Origin: JBBROS01 sp965260995 | GTDB lineage: Bacteria > Pseudomonadota > Alphaproteobacteria > Acetobacterales > Acetobacteraceae | Reading direction: 5' to 3' | DNA: 64,000 nucleotides | Assembly: GCA_965260995.1 (NCBI GenBank) | Contig: CBDHCD010000001.1 | Location: 186,001 to 250,000 of the forward strand | Part shown: positions 20,091 to 28,830 of the stretch, in pieces | Layout of the letters: each line of letters starts with the position of its first letter | How positions within the stretch are numbered: the stretch's first letter is position 1 | The notes under the pieces: generated by a model | The model's database searches: none | Told to the model about the DNA's origin: nothing | The model's input: only the letters and a program-made list of their open reading frames with translations | Position numbers and translations under genes: made by a program

Positions 20091-20252
20091 GCGCCGCCGC
20101 ATCGAGCCGCCAACATGCCATCTCGACGTGGTAACGGGTCCGCACACCTGCACAACCAACACACGAAAACCGCACGCCTCAAATGGAGCCGGTCTCAAAG
20201 CCATGAATTATGGCGGCTAGTTTGTGGAACCCATCGTTGTCAGGAGCTGGCC

Positions 20253-21254
20253 ATGCGTTTTCTCGATCGACGAGCTTTGCTCGGGATGGCCGTTGCGGCG
20301 GCGATGGCGGTTCCGATCCCGGTGCAGGCGCGGGACGTGACGATGAACCTGGGCTGGGCGACGCCACTGGATAGCGATTACGGCATACTCGCGAGCAAGT
20401 TTGCTGAGCTGGCGCAGAAATACTCGAACGGCACGGTGACGGTGCGTCAGCGGTGCTGCGGGCAGATCGCGAGCGAGGATGACGCATTCAAGGCGCTGCA
20501 GCTCGGGACGGTGGATGGCTACTTGATCTCGCAAAACAACGTGTCGCCGAGCTGGCCGCTGATGGACGTGCTGGTGCTGCCGTACATCTTCCAGAGCCCG
20601 GAACACCTGGTGAAGGTCAGCGAGGGGCCGGTCGGGCAGGCGATCAAGGACCGGTTGCTGAAGGACACGAAAGTCCATTTGCTGACGTTCGGAGGCCCAA
20701 GCTACCGCGATTTCTACAACACGGTGCGGCCGATCAACACGCTGAAGGACATGAGCGACCTGAAGGTTCGGGTGCCGAAGAACGCGGTGATGATCAAGAC
20801 GTTCGAAGCGTTCGGGACCAAGCCAGTGCCGCTGGCGTGGTCGGACACGCCGACGGCATTGCAGACGGGCACGATCGACGGGGCGGACAACGGGACGAGC
20901 GTCATCCAGGAGATGAAGTTCTACGAGTTTGCGAAGCACCTGACGGTGATGGATGCGTTCGCCGGATTTTCGCCGTTGTTCGCGTCGGACCGGTTCATGG
21001 GCCGGTTGGACGCGGATCAGAAGGCGGCGGTGCTGCGGGCGGCGAAAGAGGCCGGGGAGTTCCATACCGTCGCGACGGGCAAGGCGACGGAGGAGGTCCG
21101 GACCTGGCTGGTGAACACTGGCGGCATGCAGATGACCCGGCCCGATTTGAAAGCGTTCATCGCGGCGGGCCTCACGGTGCAGAAGCAGGTGGCGGCCGAG
21201 CGGGGGCCGGACTTCGTGGCGCTGGTGGATCAGATCCGGGCGGCCGCCGAGTAG
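20253..21254 (+). CDS. dctP: TRAP transporter periplasmic solute-binding protein
   Basis: A 333-residue extracytoplasmic binding protein of the DctP family. A signal peptide (RRALLGMAVAAAMAVPIPV, cleavage near VQA-RD) is followed by MNLGWATPLDSDYGILASKF, a central KDMSDLKVRVPKNAVMIKTF with the conserved arginine that binds the carboxylate, and GTIDGADNGTSVIQEMKFYE. A CAGGAG site precedes the ATG. Followed by both membrane subunits and a D-aminoacylase, so the substrate is probably an N-acylated amino acid or another organic acid. Confidence 0.92.
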   Translation: MRFLDRRALLGMAVAAAMAVPIPVQARDVTMNLGWATPLDSDYGILASKFAELAQKYSNGTVTVRQRCCGQIASEDDAFKALQLGTVDGYLISQNNVSPSWPLMDVLVLPYIFQSPEHLVKVSEGPVGQAIKDRLLKDTKVHLLTFGGPSYRDFYNTVRPINTLKDMSDLKVRVPKNAVMIKTFEAFGTKPVPLAWSDTPTALQTGTIDGADNGTSVIQEMKFYEFAKHLTVMDAFAGFSPLFASDRFMGRLDADQKAAVLRAAKEAGEFHTVATGKATEEVRTWLVNTGGMQMTRPDLKAFIAAGLTVQKQVAAERGPDFVALVDQIRAAAE

Positions 21255-21263
21255 GGCGGCGCG

Positions 21264-21782
21264 GTGATCGGGTGGATCGACCGCCATCTGGAGGAGGCTT
21301 TGGCCTGCGTGGCGCTCACGGTGATCGCCGCGTGCGTCATTCTTCAGGTGGCGGTGCGGTTCGTGTTGTCGGTGCCGCTGCTGTGGACGGAGGAGGTGGC
21401 GGCGATCGCCATGGCCTGGGCCGTCTACATGGGCGCGGCGGCGTGCGTGCGGGAGCGGTTTCACATCCGGATCTTCGCCGGTGTGTTCCTGTTGCCGCGG
21501 GCGGTGGCGCGGTGGGTGGTCGTGTTCGCCGACGCGCTGTGGCTGGCGTTCCTGATGTTCATGGTGGTGGTGACGTGGGAGTATCTGTCGCTGCTGTGGC
21601 GGCAGACGAGCCGGACGCCCGCGCTGGGAATCGATGAGTTCTACCCGCAGGCGGTGGAGTTGATCGGCTACGGTCTGATGATCTTCCGGTTGTTGCAGAT
21701 CTACGTCGCCTGGCTGCGAGCGGGGCGGCCGGACATCCCGGGATTGCGGCCGGAACACGATTTGGACGCGGTCGAGGTCTGA
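21264..21782 (+). CDS. dctQ: TRAP transporter small permease
   Basis: A 172-residue protein with four predicted membrane helices and the family motif LLWTEEVAAIAMAWAVYMGA. It starts with GTG at 21264, 9 bp after the binding-protein stop. It forms the membrane complex with DctM, which starts 2 bp after this gene ends. Assignment rests on family pattern and operon position. Confidence 0.9.
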   Translation: MIGWIDRHLEEALACVALTVIAACVILQVAVRFVLSVPLLWTEEVAAIAMAWAVYMGAAACVRERFHIRIFAGVFLLPRAVARWVVVFADALWLAFLMFMVVVTWEYLSLLWRQTSRTPALGIDEFYPQAVELIGYGLMIFRLLQIYVAWLRAGRPDIPGLRPEHDLDAVEV

Positions 21783-21783
21783 T

Positions 21784-23076
21784 TTGAGCGACCTCGTCCT
21801 GCTCGGGATCGCGTTCACTGTTCTCACGGTGATCGGCGTGCCGTTGTTCGCCGCTGTCGGGCTGACGACCGCGTTGGCGCTGTTCATCATCGACATTCCC
21901 TACACATTGCTCGCGCAGACTGGCTACACGTCGCTGACGCCCTTCCCGCTGCTGACGATCCCCATGTTCGTGCTGGCCGGGCGGCTGATGGAGGTGGGGG
22001 GGATGGCGACGCGGCTGATCGGCGTCGCGACCAGCTTGGTGGGGGCGTATCGCGGCAGCCTGGGGTTGGTGACCGTGTTCGGCTGCATGTTGTTCGCGGC
22101 CTTGTCGGGATCCGGGCCGGCGACGACGGCGGCGATCGGGTCGGTGATGCTGCCGGCGATGAAAGAGGAGGGGTATTCGCGGGCGTTCGGGGCAGCGATC
22201 GCGGCTTCGGCCGGGGCCTTGGGCAGTTTGATCCCGCCCAGCAATCTCATGATCATCTACGGTTTGGTTTCGGAGACCTCGATCCCACGCCTGTTCTTGG
22301 CCGGGTTCGTGCCGGGCTTCCTGGTGACGGCGCTGCTGCTGATCATCACCTACGCCATCGCCCGGCGGCGGGGGTTCGGCGGGAGCGGGCGGCCGTTCGC
22401 CTGGCGGCCGTTCGCGGAGGCGCTCTGGGTGGGGAAGTGGGCGATCGGGACGCCGGTTCTGATCCTGGGGGGCATCTACGGCGGCATCTTCACCCCGACC
22501 GAGGCGGCCGGGGTGGCGGTGTTCTACGCGCTGGTGATCGGCGTGTTCGTCTACCGGGAGCTGACGCTCGGGAAGATCGTCGAGAGCTTGCGTTTCACGG
22601 CGTTGATCACCGGATTGCTGATCCTGCTGGCGCCGACGATCGCGTTCGGGCAACTGGCGGCGTTCTTCGACGTGCCGGCGGCGGTGGAGGGCGCGATGAC
22701 CTCGGTGACGCGCAACCCGTACATCGTGCTGATCCTGATCGGGATTTTTTACATCATCATCGGCACCTTCATGGAGTCGATCGCGCAGATCATCCTGTTC
22801 ACGCCGGTGTTCCTGCCACTGGTGCGAGATCTCGGGGTCGATCCGGTGCTGTTCGGGGTTTACACGGTGATCACGTGCGAGATCGGCTTCTTGACCCCGC
22901 CTCTGGGGGGCAACCTGAACGTGGCGTCGCGGATTTCGGGAGCGACGATCGAGCAGGTGAGCGCGGCGGTGCTGCCGTTCATCGCGGCTTACATCGGTGG
23001 ATTGCTGTTCCTGGTGTTCTACCCGCAGGCCACGTTATGGCTGCCTGACTTGGTTTACGGCGTGACACGGCGTTGA
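21784..23076 (+). CDS. dctM: TRAP transporter large permease
   Basis: A 430-residue, ~12-helix inner-membrane protein that uses the sodium gradient to move the solute delivered by DctP. Landmarks are PLLTIPMFVLAGRLME, FAALSGSGPATTAAIGSVML, GSLIPPSNLMIIYGLV, GGIYGGIFTPTEAAGVAVFY and CEIGFLTPPLGGNLNVA, all conserved in DctM. It begins with a TTG start at 21784. Completes the TRAP transporter. Confidence 0.94.
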   Translation: MSDLVLLGIAFTVLTVIGVPLFAAVGLTTALALFIIDIPYTLLAQTGYTSLTPFPLLTIPMFVLAGRLMEVGGMATRLIGVATSLVGAYRGSLGLVTVFGCMLFAALSGSGPATTAAIGSVMLPAMKEEGYSRAFGAAIAASAGALGSLIPPSNLMIIYGLVSETSIPRLFLAGFVPGFLVTALLLIITYAIARRRGFGGSGRPFAWRPFAEALWVGKWAIGTPVLILGGIYGGIFTPTEAAGVAVFYALVIGVFVYRELTLGKIVESLRFTALITGLLILLAPTIAFGQLAAFFDVPAAVEGAMTSVTRNPYIVLILIGIFYIIIGTFMESIAQIILFTPVFLPLVRDLGVDPVLFGVYTVITCEIGFLTPPLGGNLNVASRISGATIEQVSAAVLPFIAAYIGGLLFLVFYPQATLWLPDLVYGVTRR

Positions 23077-23088
23077 GGAGACTTGGCG

Positions 23089-24678
23089 ATGACTGACGCG
23101 ATCCTCGCTGGCGGGACGATTTACGATGGGTCGGGCGGGACGCCCTACGTGGCAGATATCGCGGTCCGTGACGGGAGGATCGTGGCCGTCGAGAGCATCG
23201 GCGATGCGGGCAACGCCGAGATCGTTGACGTGAGCGGGCTGGCGGTGTCGCCGGGGTTCATCGACTTGCACACGCATTCGGATTTCACGCTGGCGAGCGA
23301 TGGACGGGCGCAAAGCCAGGTGCATCAGGGCGTGACGACCGAGGTGGTAGGGCAGTGCGGGGTGTCGTGCGCGCCGGCGCGGTCGGTGCGGGACATCGAG
23401 TTGATGTCGCCAGGGTTCGTGGCCGACGGCGCGACGATCGACTGGCGGACGTTCGGGCAGTATCTCGATCATCTGGATCGCGGGACTCTGGGCGTGAACG
23501 TGGCGGCGTTCGTGGGGCATGGGACGATCCACCGGGCCGTTCTGGGCGATGCGTTGCGGCCGGCGACGGATGCCGAGGTGGGGGAGATGGGCGCGCTGCT
23601 GGAGCGGTCGCTCGATGAGGGGGCTTACGGGTTCTCGACCGGCCTCGAATACTGGCCCGGCAGCTTGGCGACGCCGGACCAGCTTTCGGAGTTGTGCGGG
23701 GTCGCGGCGCGGAAGGGCGCGTTATACGCGACGCACGTGCGGAACCGGGACGTGTTTTACGACCTTGGGTTCGGGGAAGCGTTGGCGACGGCGCGGGTTT
23801 CGGGCGCGCGGCTGCAGATTTCGCATATTCAGCCGAAGTTCGGCGCGCCGGCTCACGCGATGGAGCACGCGATCGAGATGGTGGAGACGGCGCGGCGCCA
23901 CGGGGTGGACGTCGCATACGACGTGATCCCGCATGACTGGTCGCACACACGCATCCTCGCCATCCTGCCGCAATGGGCGCAGGAGGGGGGTGTCGCTGAA
24001 GTCTCGGCGCGGCTGCGAGACCCGGCGGCGCGGGCGCAGATCAAGCGCAACCCGCGGCCGATGTGGCGGCTGGTCTCGGCCGGCAAATGGGATGAGATCG
24101 TGCTGATGCAGGCGGACCAGCATCGGGAGCTGGTGGGACTGACGTTGGAGGAGATCGGGCAGCGGCGACGCCAGGACCCTTACGATGCGGTCCTGGACAT
24201 GCTGCTGGAGGCGGGGGAGGAGATGAACCACATGATGTGGACGTCGCACTCGTTCCGCGACGAGGACATCAGCCTGGCGTTGCGGCAGAACGATTGCGCG
24301 GTCATCTCCGACACGTTGGCGTTGGCGCCGGACGGGTGCTTGAAGCATCACATCGGGTCATTAAGCGGATACGGGTGGGCGGCGCGGTTTCTGCAGTATT
24401 ACGTACGGGACAAGAATGTCCTGACGCTCGGAGAGGGAGTGCGGCGATTGACGTCGCTGCCCGCGTCACGGTTGGGAATCAAGGATCGGGGGCGGATCGC
24501 GCCGGGGCATTGGGCCGACATCACGGTATTCGACGCGGAGGTGGTGGCGAGTCACTGCACGGTGGAGCGGCCACGAGAGTATGCGACCGGGATCGCGCAC
24601 GTCCTGGTCAATGGCCAGTTCGCGATGCGCGACGGGGCGCGGACGGATATGGACGCGGGAGTGGTTTTACGACGCTGA
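23089..24678 (+). CDS. N-acyl-D-amino-acid deacylase (D-aminoacylase)
   Basis: A 529-residue amidohydrolase. The metal-binding HTHSDF motif sits near residue 64 in GFIDLHTHSDFTL, followed by GVTTEVVGQCGVS, FVGHGTIHRAVLG, the EGAYGFSTGLEYWPGS region, the histidine in ISHIQPKFG and a C-terminal ADITVFDAEVV. This pattern is that of D-aminoacylases, which release D-amino acids from N-acyl forms using zinc. A GAGGAG site 8 nt upstream fixes the ATG at 23089. Cotranscribed with the TRAP genes, it should process the imported substrate. Some relatives act on other N-substituted amino acids or dihydropyrimidine-like compounds. Confidence 0.88.
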   Translation: MTDAILAGGTIYDGSGGTPYVADIAVRDGRIVAVESIGDAGNAEIVDVSGLAVSPGFIDLHTHSDFTLASDGRAQSQVHQGVTTEVVGQCGVSCAPARSVRDIELMSPGFVADGATIDWRTFGQYLDHLDRGTLGVNVAAFVGHGTIHRAVLGDALRPATDAEVGEMGALLERSLDEGAYGFSTGLEYWPGSLATPDQLSELCGVAARKGALYATHVRNRDVFYDLGFGEALATARVSGARLQISHIQPKFGAPAHAMEHAIEMVETARRHGVDVAYDVIPHDWSHTRILAILPQWAQEGGVAEVSARLRDPAARAQIKRNPRPMWRLVSAGKWDEIVLMQADQHRELVGLTLEEIGQRRRQDPYDAVLDMLLEAGEEMNHMMWTSHSFRDEDISLALRQNDCAVISDTLALAPDGCLKHHIGSLSGYGWAARFLQYYVRDKNVLTLGEGVRRLTSLPASRLGIKDRGRIAPGHWADITVFDAEVVASHCTVERPREYATGIAHVLVNGQFAMRDGARTDMDAGVVLRR

Positions 24679-25099
24679 TGTCGCCCTTCACATGCGGCCT
24701 GTTCGCGGCAGGCCCCTTTGCTGGATGACCCTGTTACAGGAAGACCCATCGGCCTGTGGCTTGTCCTTCTCCTTGATGATCAGACGGCTCCAACAGCCAT
24801 GGGGTTGGTCGGTCCGGACCATTCGGTTGAGCGCACCGACACTGGTGGCGACCTCGCTGCGCCAGGCGGCTTCAAGTCCTGGCCCGGACTTGAGGTCGAT
24901 CAGACGTTCGCTTTTGTCCATCGCGCCGTAGCACCGAGGCTATGAACTGACCTGCAGCAGCCAAGTATCGCTGGTGAAGGATCAAAGCTTTTCCGGGGTG
25001 AGCCGTTTCCAGGCGTCACAGGCAGCATCAAAGGTCGCGCCGTAGCCGGGATGCAGCCTGTGGCTGGCCTCGTGACTGCGAAGCTGTGCGATTCGGCCA
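24679..25099. other. Intergenic region with an IS630 transposase tail
   Basis: Minus-strand codons at about 24937-25085 read like the end of an IS630 transposase (ATFDAACDAWKRLTPEKL, a stop, then a readable tail ending TWLLQVSS). This scrap abuts the left end of a complete IS630 at 25100 and was probably its target. The rest (24679-24936) holds a minus-strand open frame of 77 codons with no known relatives. Confidence 0.5.
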
Positions 25100-25111
25100 T
25101 CTAAACCACGT

Positions 25112-25966
25112 CTAGTTTGGGAACCGTAGTTTCTCTTCGTCGGGATCGAGGTGGTCCTTGACCCAGAGGCGGTCAGCAACGACGCAGGGGTCCTGATTGA
25201 CCTGCCTCTCGAACGCGGCAACGCGCCGGGTCAGGTCGTCCACAGTCGCGTGGCAATGGTGGTAGGTGACGTCCTCGCGCAGCCAGCGCCAGAGTGCCTC
25301 CACCGGCATCAGGTCGGGACTGTAGCCGGGCAGCGGCGCAAGCTCGATGCCCAGGCTCGCGGCTTCGGCCCACACCGCTTTGGCGCGATGATACGGGGCG
25401 CCGTCCCAGACCACGACGAGCTTGCCGCCGGGGATCTCGGCACGCAGCCGGCGCAGCACGCCGACCGTGTGCTCGCCGTTGGCACGCGCATAGGGCCAAA
25501 GCCGCACCTGGCCTTCGTTGTAGAGGTATAGGCCGTAGAGCGAGACCTTGGCCGAGAGCCCGGGCGAGCTGGACGCAACAAAGAACCGCTCGCCCCGCTC
25601 GCCCCAGCCATGGCCGAGATCGACATCCTGGTGGATGGGGGCCTCGTCCCAGTAGACCAGCTGATGCCGGTCACGCTGGGCGCCGTCCAGCAAGGGGCGG
25701 AGCTGTTCGATGAAAGCTGCCCGCCGTTCAGGGTGGGCACGGCCAAGCAGCGTCTTGGCTTTCTTCCACGACAGGTCGAGCCGGTGCAGGGCCGTGCGGA
25801 TGGTCTCGCGGCAGCACAGGCGGCCAAACCGCGCCTGCACGAAGCCGACCAGCCGCTTCAGCGTCCAACGGAGGTTCGGGTCGGCACCGGCGACGGGCGG
25901 CGCAGCTGCTTCTTGCTGGGCTGCGCGGACCTCTGCGCCGAGGGCTGCTGCGATGTCCGGGCAAAA
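25112..25966 (-). pseudogene. IS630 element A transposase, C-terminal part
   Basis: Carries the catalytic domain: helix-turn-helix end LRWTLKRLVGFVQARFGRLC, then YWDEAPIHQDVDLGHGWGE (first Asp), LVVVWDGAPYHRAKAVW (second Asp) and YSPDLMPVEALWRWLREDV (Glu). It has no start codon of its own: the frame runs back into the IS110 insertion, where the phrase CPDIAAALGAEVRAAQQEAA joins the N-terminal half at 27257. The stop lies inside the terminal inverted repeat. Confidence 0.85.
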
Positions 25967-26009
25967 GCGACTGTCTTGTCGGTCAAGCGTTGTTTCGACC
26001 TTTTATGGT

Positions 26010-26096
26010 CTGACACGGGCCGCAGCGCCTCCAGGCTGTCGCTACGCGACACCGCCTTTGGCGGCTTCGGCCTTGACCCGCTGCGGCCCGTGTCAG
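26010..26096. repeat. 18-bp perfect inverted repeat in the IS110 3' flank
   Basis: CTGACACGGGCCGCAGCG at 26010-26027 is repeated exactly inverted at 26079-26096, separated by 51 bp. It lies in the non-coding stretch downstream of the IS110 transposase and could fold into a long stem or act as a subterminal recombination or processing site. Confidence 0.8.
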
Positions 26097-26126
26097 TCTT
26101 GGCTTTGGTCGGCTCGAACGCTGTGT

Positions 26127-27074
26127 TCAAACGCTTTGCCATGGCGCCTTGGTCCTGACGATTGCGTTGAGGATGCCAAGGAGGCGTCGCATGCATGCGA
26201 CAAGCGCGACCTTTTTGGGTCGCCCGCGCTCGACCAGGGCTTGGTAGTGCTTGCTGATGACGGGATTCCACCGGGTGGCAGACAGGGTTGCCATGTAGAG
26301 GGCGTTTCGGACTTCGGTGCGACCACCAGCGATCAATCGTCGGCCTCGCATCTGACCGGAGTCGCGATTGATTGGGGCGACGCCGACGAGAGCTGCGACG
26401 CGCCGTCGATCGAGTTGGCCCAGTTCGGGCAGATCAGCGATCAACGTTCGCGCCGTGACCTCCCCGACGCCTGGGACCGACGTCAACAGTTCGTCGGCTT
26501 CTCGCCAAGCCGGTGAGCCTTTCACTGTGTCGTTGGTATCCCGATCCAACACGGCCAGTTGAGCTTTCAGCGTCTTCAGCATCGCCTCGATTGCGCGCTG
26601 GACACGCAGATCGCGCGCCTGCCTGAGGCGGTTGCTTTCCATGCCGATCATCTCGATGACCTGCCGCCGGCGTGCGATGAGTTCAGCAAGGATCTGGCTG
26701 TCGGCGTCTGCGATGGGACGCGGTTCGGGACGAATGCGTTCCGCGAACAGCGCAATCACCTGAGCGTCGAGCGCATCGGTCTTGGCAAGTCGTCCGGTCG
26801 CTCTGGCGAAATCGCGTATCTGACGCGGATTGACAATCGCCAACGGCAGTTGGGCGCTGACAAGCGCCGCCGCGACAGCGACCTCGAACCCGCCCGTTGC
26901 TTCAAGGACGATGAGGGCCGGCGCGAGCGCGCGCAATTTGTTGGCAAGCTGCTCGAGGCCGTGGCTGTCACGAGCGACGGCGAAGACCTGGCCCGATGGG
27001 CGCACGTGAACATCAAGACGATCCTTTGAGACATCAACGCCGACGTAGGCTGGCGACGAGAGTGGCTGTTCCAT
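26127..27074 (-). CDS. IS110-family transposase (DEDD recombinase)
   Basis: A 315-residue protein with both IS110 domains. The N-terminal DEDD domain has YVGVDVSKDRLDVHV, IVLEATGGFE and KTDALDAQVIALFAERI. The C-terminal Tnp domain has SVPGVGEVTARTLIADLPEL, the serine region VAPINRDSGQMRGRRLIAGG and VRNALYMATLSA. The frame is intact. The start at 27074 gives the canonical family N-terminus; the open frame further upstream belongs to the interrupted IS630. IS110 enzymes recombine DNA guided by an element-encoded bridge RNA. Confidence 0.93.
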   Translation of the reverse strand: MEQPLSSPAYVGVDVSKDRLDVHVRPSGQVFAVARDSHGLEQLANKLRALAPALIVLEATGGFEVAVAAALVSAQLPLAIVNPRQIRDFARATGRLAKTDALDAQVIALFAERIRPEPRPIADADSQILAELIARRRQVIEMIGMESNRLRQARDLRVQRAIEAMLKTLKAQLAVLDRDTNDTVKGSPAWREADELLTSVPGVGEVTARTLIADLPELGQLDRRRVAALVGVAPINRDSGQMRGRRLIAGGRTEVRNALYMATLSATRWNPVISKHYQALVERGRPKKVALVACMRRLLGILNAIVRTKAPWQSV

Positions 27075-27250
27075 GACCCGTCCTTGCAAATTCGGGCTCG
27101 GCTTGCGGCCCAGGCGACTGTTCGGGTTCCGACTGGAACCGGTGGACGGGGCACCTTGCTTTTGCACGGGCTCGATCACCCTAGGGGGCTGCGGGCTCCC
27201 GTCCACCGATAGCTTCACCGGCTTGGTTTCCGCCGACAACGGCAAGATAC
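27075..27250 (-). ncRNA. Candidate IS110 bridge RNA region
   Basis: The ~175-bp non-coding stretch directly upstream of the IS110 transposase is where IS110-group elements encode their bridge RNA. An 11-bp perfect stem is visible (27140-27150 pairs with 27198-27208), enclosing a ~47-nt loop that itself holds G- and C-rich runs. Position, size and structure fit, but the guide loops were not matched to target and donor DNA. Inference only. Confidence 0.4.
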
Positions 27251-27256
27251 AAGGGG

Positions 27257-27499
27257 GGCGGCCGCCGGTGCGCCGATACAGCAGCGCCTCGGGGCCGTGT
27301 TCGCCGTAGCCGTGCAGCCAGCCCATCACCGTCTGCGGGTGGCGCCCTGTTCGTGCTGCGACCTGCGTGGCACAGGTCCCTTGTGCGATGTCGTGGAGGG
27401 CAGGAAGCGCTCGCGGCTGCGGGCATGCGGGGCAGTCAGGGCCAGACGGCGCCAGTCCGCCAACGTCTGTCCCCAGCGTTCATGATCAACTCGTAACAC
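27257..27499 (-). pseudogene. IS630 element A transposase, N-terminal part
   Basis: From a GTG near 27499 the minus strand reads ERWGQTLADWRRLAL, the start of this IS630 subgroup. After a one-step frame change near 27409 it continues ALPALHDIAQGTCATQVAAR and VMGWLHGYGEHGPEALLYRR, ending at GGRPP where the IS110 is inserted. So the gene carries a frameshift as well as the insertion and cannot make a working transposase. Confidence 0.75.
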
Positions 27500-27681
27500 C
27501 AGTCGGAGCAGGGCCTTTCAGGAAAACCGTCATATGGGAAACGACCCTCACCCAGCCAAGCACTCCGACCATGGATCTCAAACTGGACGTGGTTTAGAGC
27601 ATTTTTGGCTTACTCGAACTCATATCCTGAGTTGGTGAGGTCGTTGCGGCATTCTTGCGGTCTGATACGAATTCCGTCTAA

Positions 27682-28799
27682 TCAGTTCGTCTGAACTGGC
27701 TTTGGCCACCAGTGGAAGTCGGTGTGCGGCTGGATGGTGGCAGCGTCGAGGCGACGGCAGCGCTCGGCAACGACGGCGTCGAGGTCGTCCAGGGTGGCGA
27801 GGTGCCGGTTGGCGACAGGTTCGTCGACCAAGGGCCACAGTCGCTCGGCCGGTTGCCGCTCCGGTTGCCGCTCCGGGCTGTATGGCGGCAGGAACGCCAG
27901 CGCGATCCCGTCAGGGACGGCCAGGTTCTTGGGGCCGTGCCAGCCGGCGTTGTCGGGCGCCGGCGCGACGTGGCGCTCGCGGCCTGCGCCGACCTCCTGC
28001 GCCGACCTCCTGCGCCGACCTGTTGTGCGAAGCGGGCGAGCAGGGCCTCGAACAAGGGCTTGGACAGGCCGGTGGACAGCAACCAGACCGCCGCGCCGCT
28101 GGTCGGCTGGACACATGCCGTGACATGCAGCCGCTTGCGGCGGCGGTGGCCGAGCGCGATGGCTCGCTTGCCGATGGGCGCCCACGCGCGCCGGCGGATC
28201 GGCTTCAGCCCGAGGCGGCGCTCGTCCTCGGCCCAGGCCTCGACCGGCTGGTCGGGGTGCGCCGCCCTGGCGCGCGCGACCGCCGCGTCGAGCCCCCTTT
28301 GAACGCTGCCCGCTGCCCGCTGCTCGGGCGTCGCTGCGCGCGGGTGGCGCGGGCGCGGAGCCTGGGGGCGCGGAGCCTGGACCGACCACCCGATCCGCGT
28401 CAGCGCCTCCCAGCCGCGCTGCGGGCGCACCCGCTCCAGCCCAAGCCGGGCCGCCATCCAGATCGCAACCTTCGCACCGGTCCAGCGCGCGCCGTCCTCA
28501 GGCGGCGCGCGCAGCCGCCCGGCCAAGGCCGCCAGCACGGCCGTGGTCAGCACGCGCGCCGCACGCCCGTTGCCCCGTCGCCGGTCGCCCAGGGCGCCGG
28601 CACCCTGCGCGTTGCAGCGTGCGGCCAACTGCTCGACCCAGCGCGGGGCAAAGCCGAGCACGCCCGCCACGTCCAGCACGCCGCGTCCTTGCGCCAGCAA
28701 CCAGATCGCCCGTGTGTGCCGCGCCTCGGTCGCGTCCTGCGCCGCCCGGTGACGCTGCTCCAGCTCCGCCACAGACAGGTGTTCGACGATCTGCACCAT
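27682..28799 (-). pseudogene. IS630 element B transposase, broken by a 13-bp triplication
   Basis: From the ATG at 28799 (MVQIVEHLSVAELEQRHRAA) the frame covers the N-terminal helix-turn-helix, VEAWAEDERRLGLKPIRRRA (first Asp) and on to FAQQVGAG near 28025. The C-terminal part, APDNAGWHGPKNLAVPDG with the second Asp and PPYSPERQPERQPAERLWPL with the Glu, lies in another frame ending at 27682. The switch occurs exactly at three perfect tandem copies of a 13-bp unit; with one copy the two frames join. Confidence 0.85.
27983..28021. repeat. Three perfect tandem copies of a 13-bp unit
   Basis: CCTGCGCCGACCT occurs at 27983-27995, 27996-28008 and 28009-28021. Two extra copies add 26 bp, which shifts the IS630 B transposase frame. 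Looks like slipped-strand expansion. Confidence 0.95.
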
Positions 28800-28830
28800 G
28801 ATTCCGTTCCCAAAACCAGGATCGCAGCTT

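Larger units (their letters stand above)
25967..27250 (-). mobile_element. IS110-family element nested in IS630 element A
   Basis: Boundaries are inferred from the point where the two halves of the IS630 transposase stop matching: minus-strand CGCCCCCCTT on one side and TTTTGCCCGG on the other. Removing the interval restores one continuous IS630 frame. The element is ~1.28 kb with non-coding flanks of ~160 bp after and ~180 bp before the transposase. No terminal inverted repeats, as is usual for IS110. Ends are uncertain by a few bases. Confidence 0.75.
25100..27598 (-). mobile_element. IS630-family element A, split by a nested IS110
   Basis: Near-perfect 20-bp terminal inverted repeats bound the element: TCTAAACCACGTCTAGTTTG at 25100-25119 and its inverse at 27579-27598 with one mismatch. 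TA dinucleotides sit at both outer ends, as expected for IS630, which targets TA. Subtracting the IS110 in the middle leaves ~1.2 kb, the normal IS630 size. The transposase is on the minus strand in two pieces. Confidence 0.85.

Noticed and set aside
18600..20100. Exact IS1380 target duplication
   Set aside because: No matching 4-bp direct repeat was found next to the TGAGGGTTGG ends, so the element borders are left approximate.
27983..28021. Possible CRISPR-like repeats
   Set aside because: Directly tandem copies without spacers, inside a transposase gene; the same applies to the repeats at 38509, 41400 and 61584.
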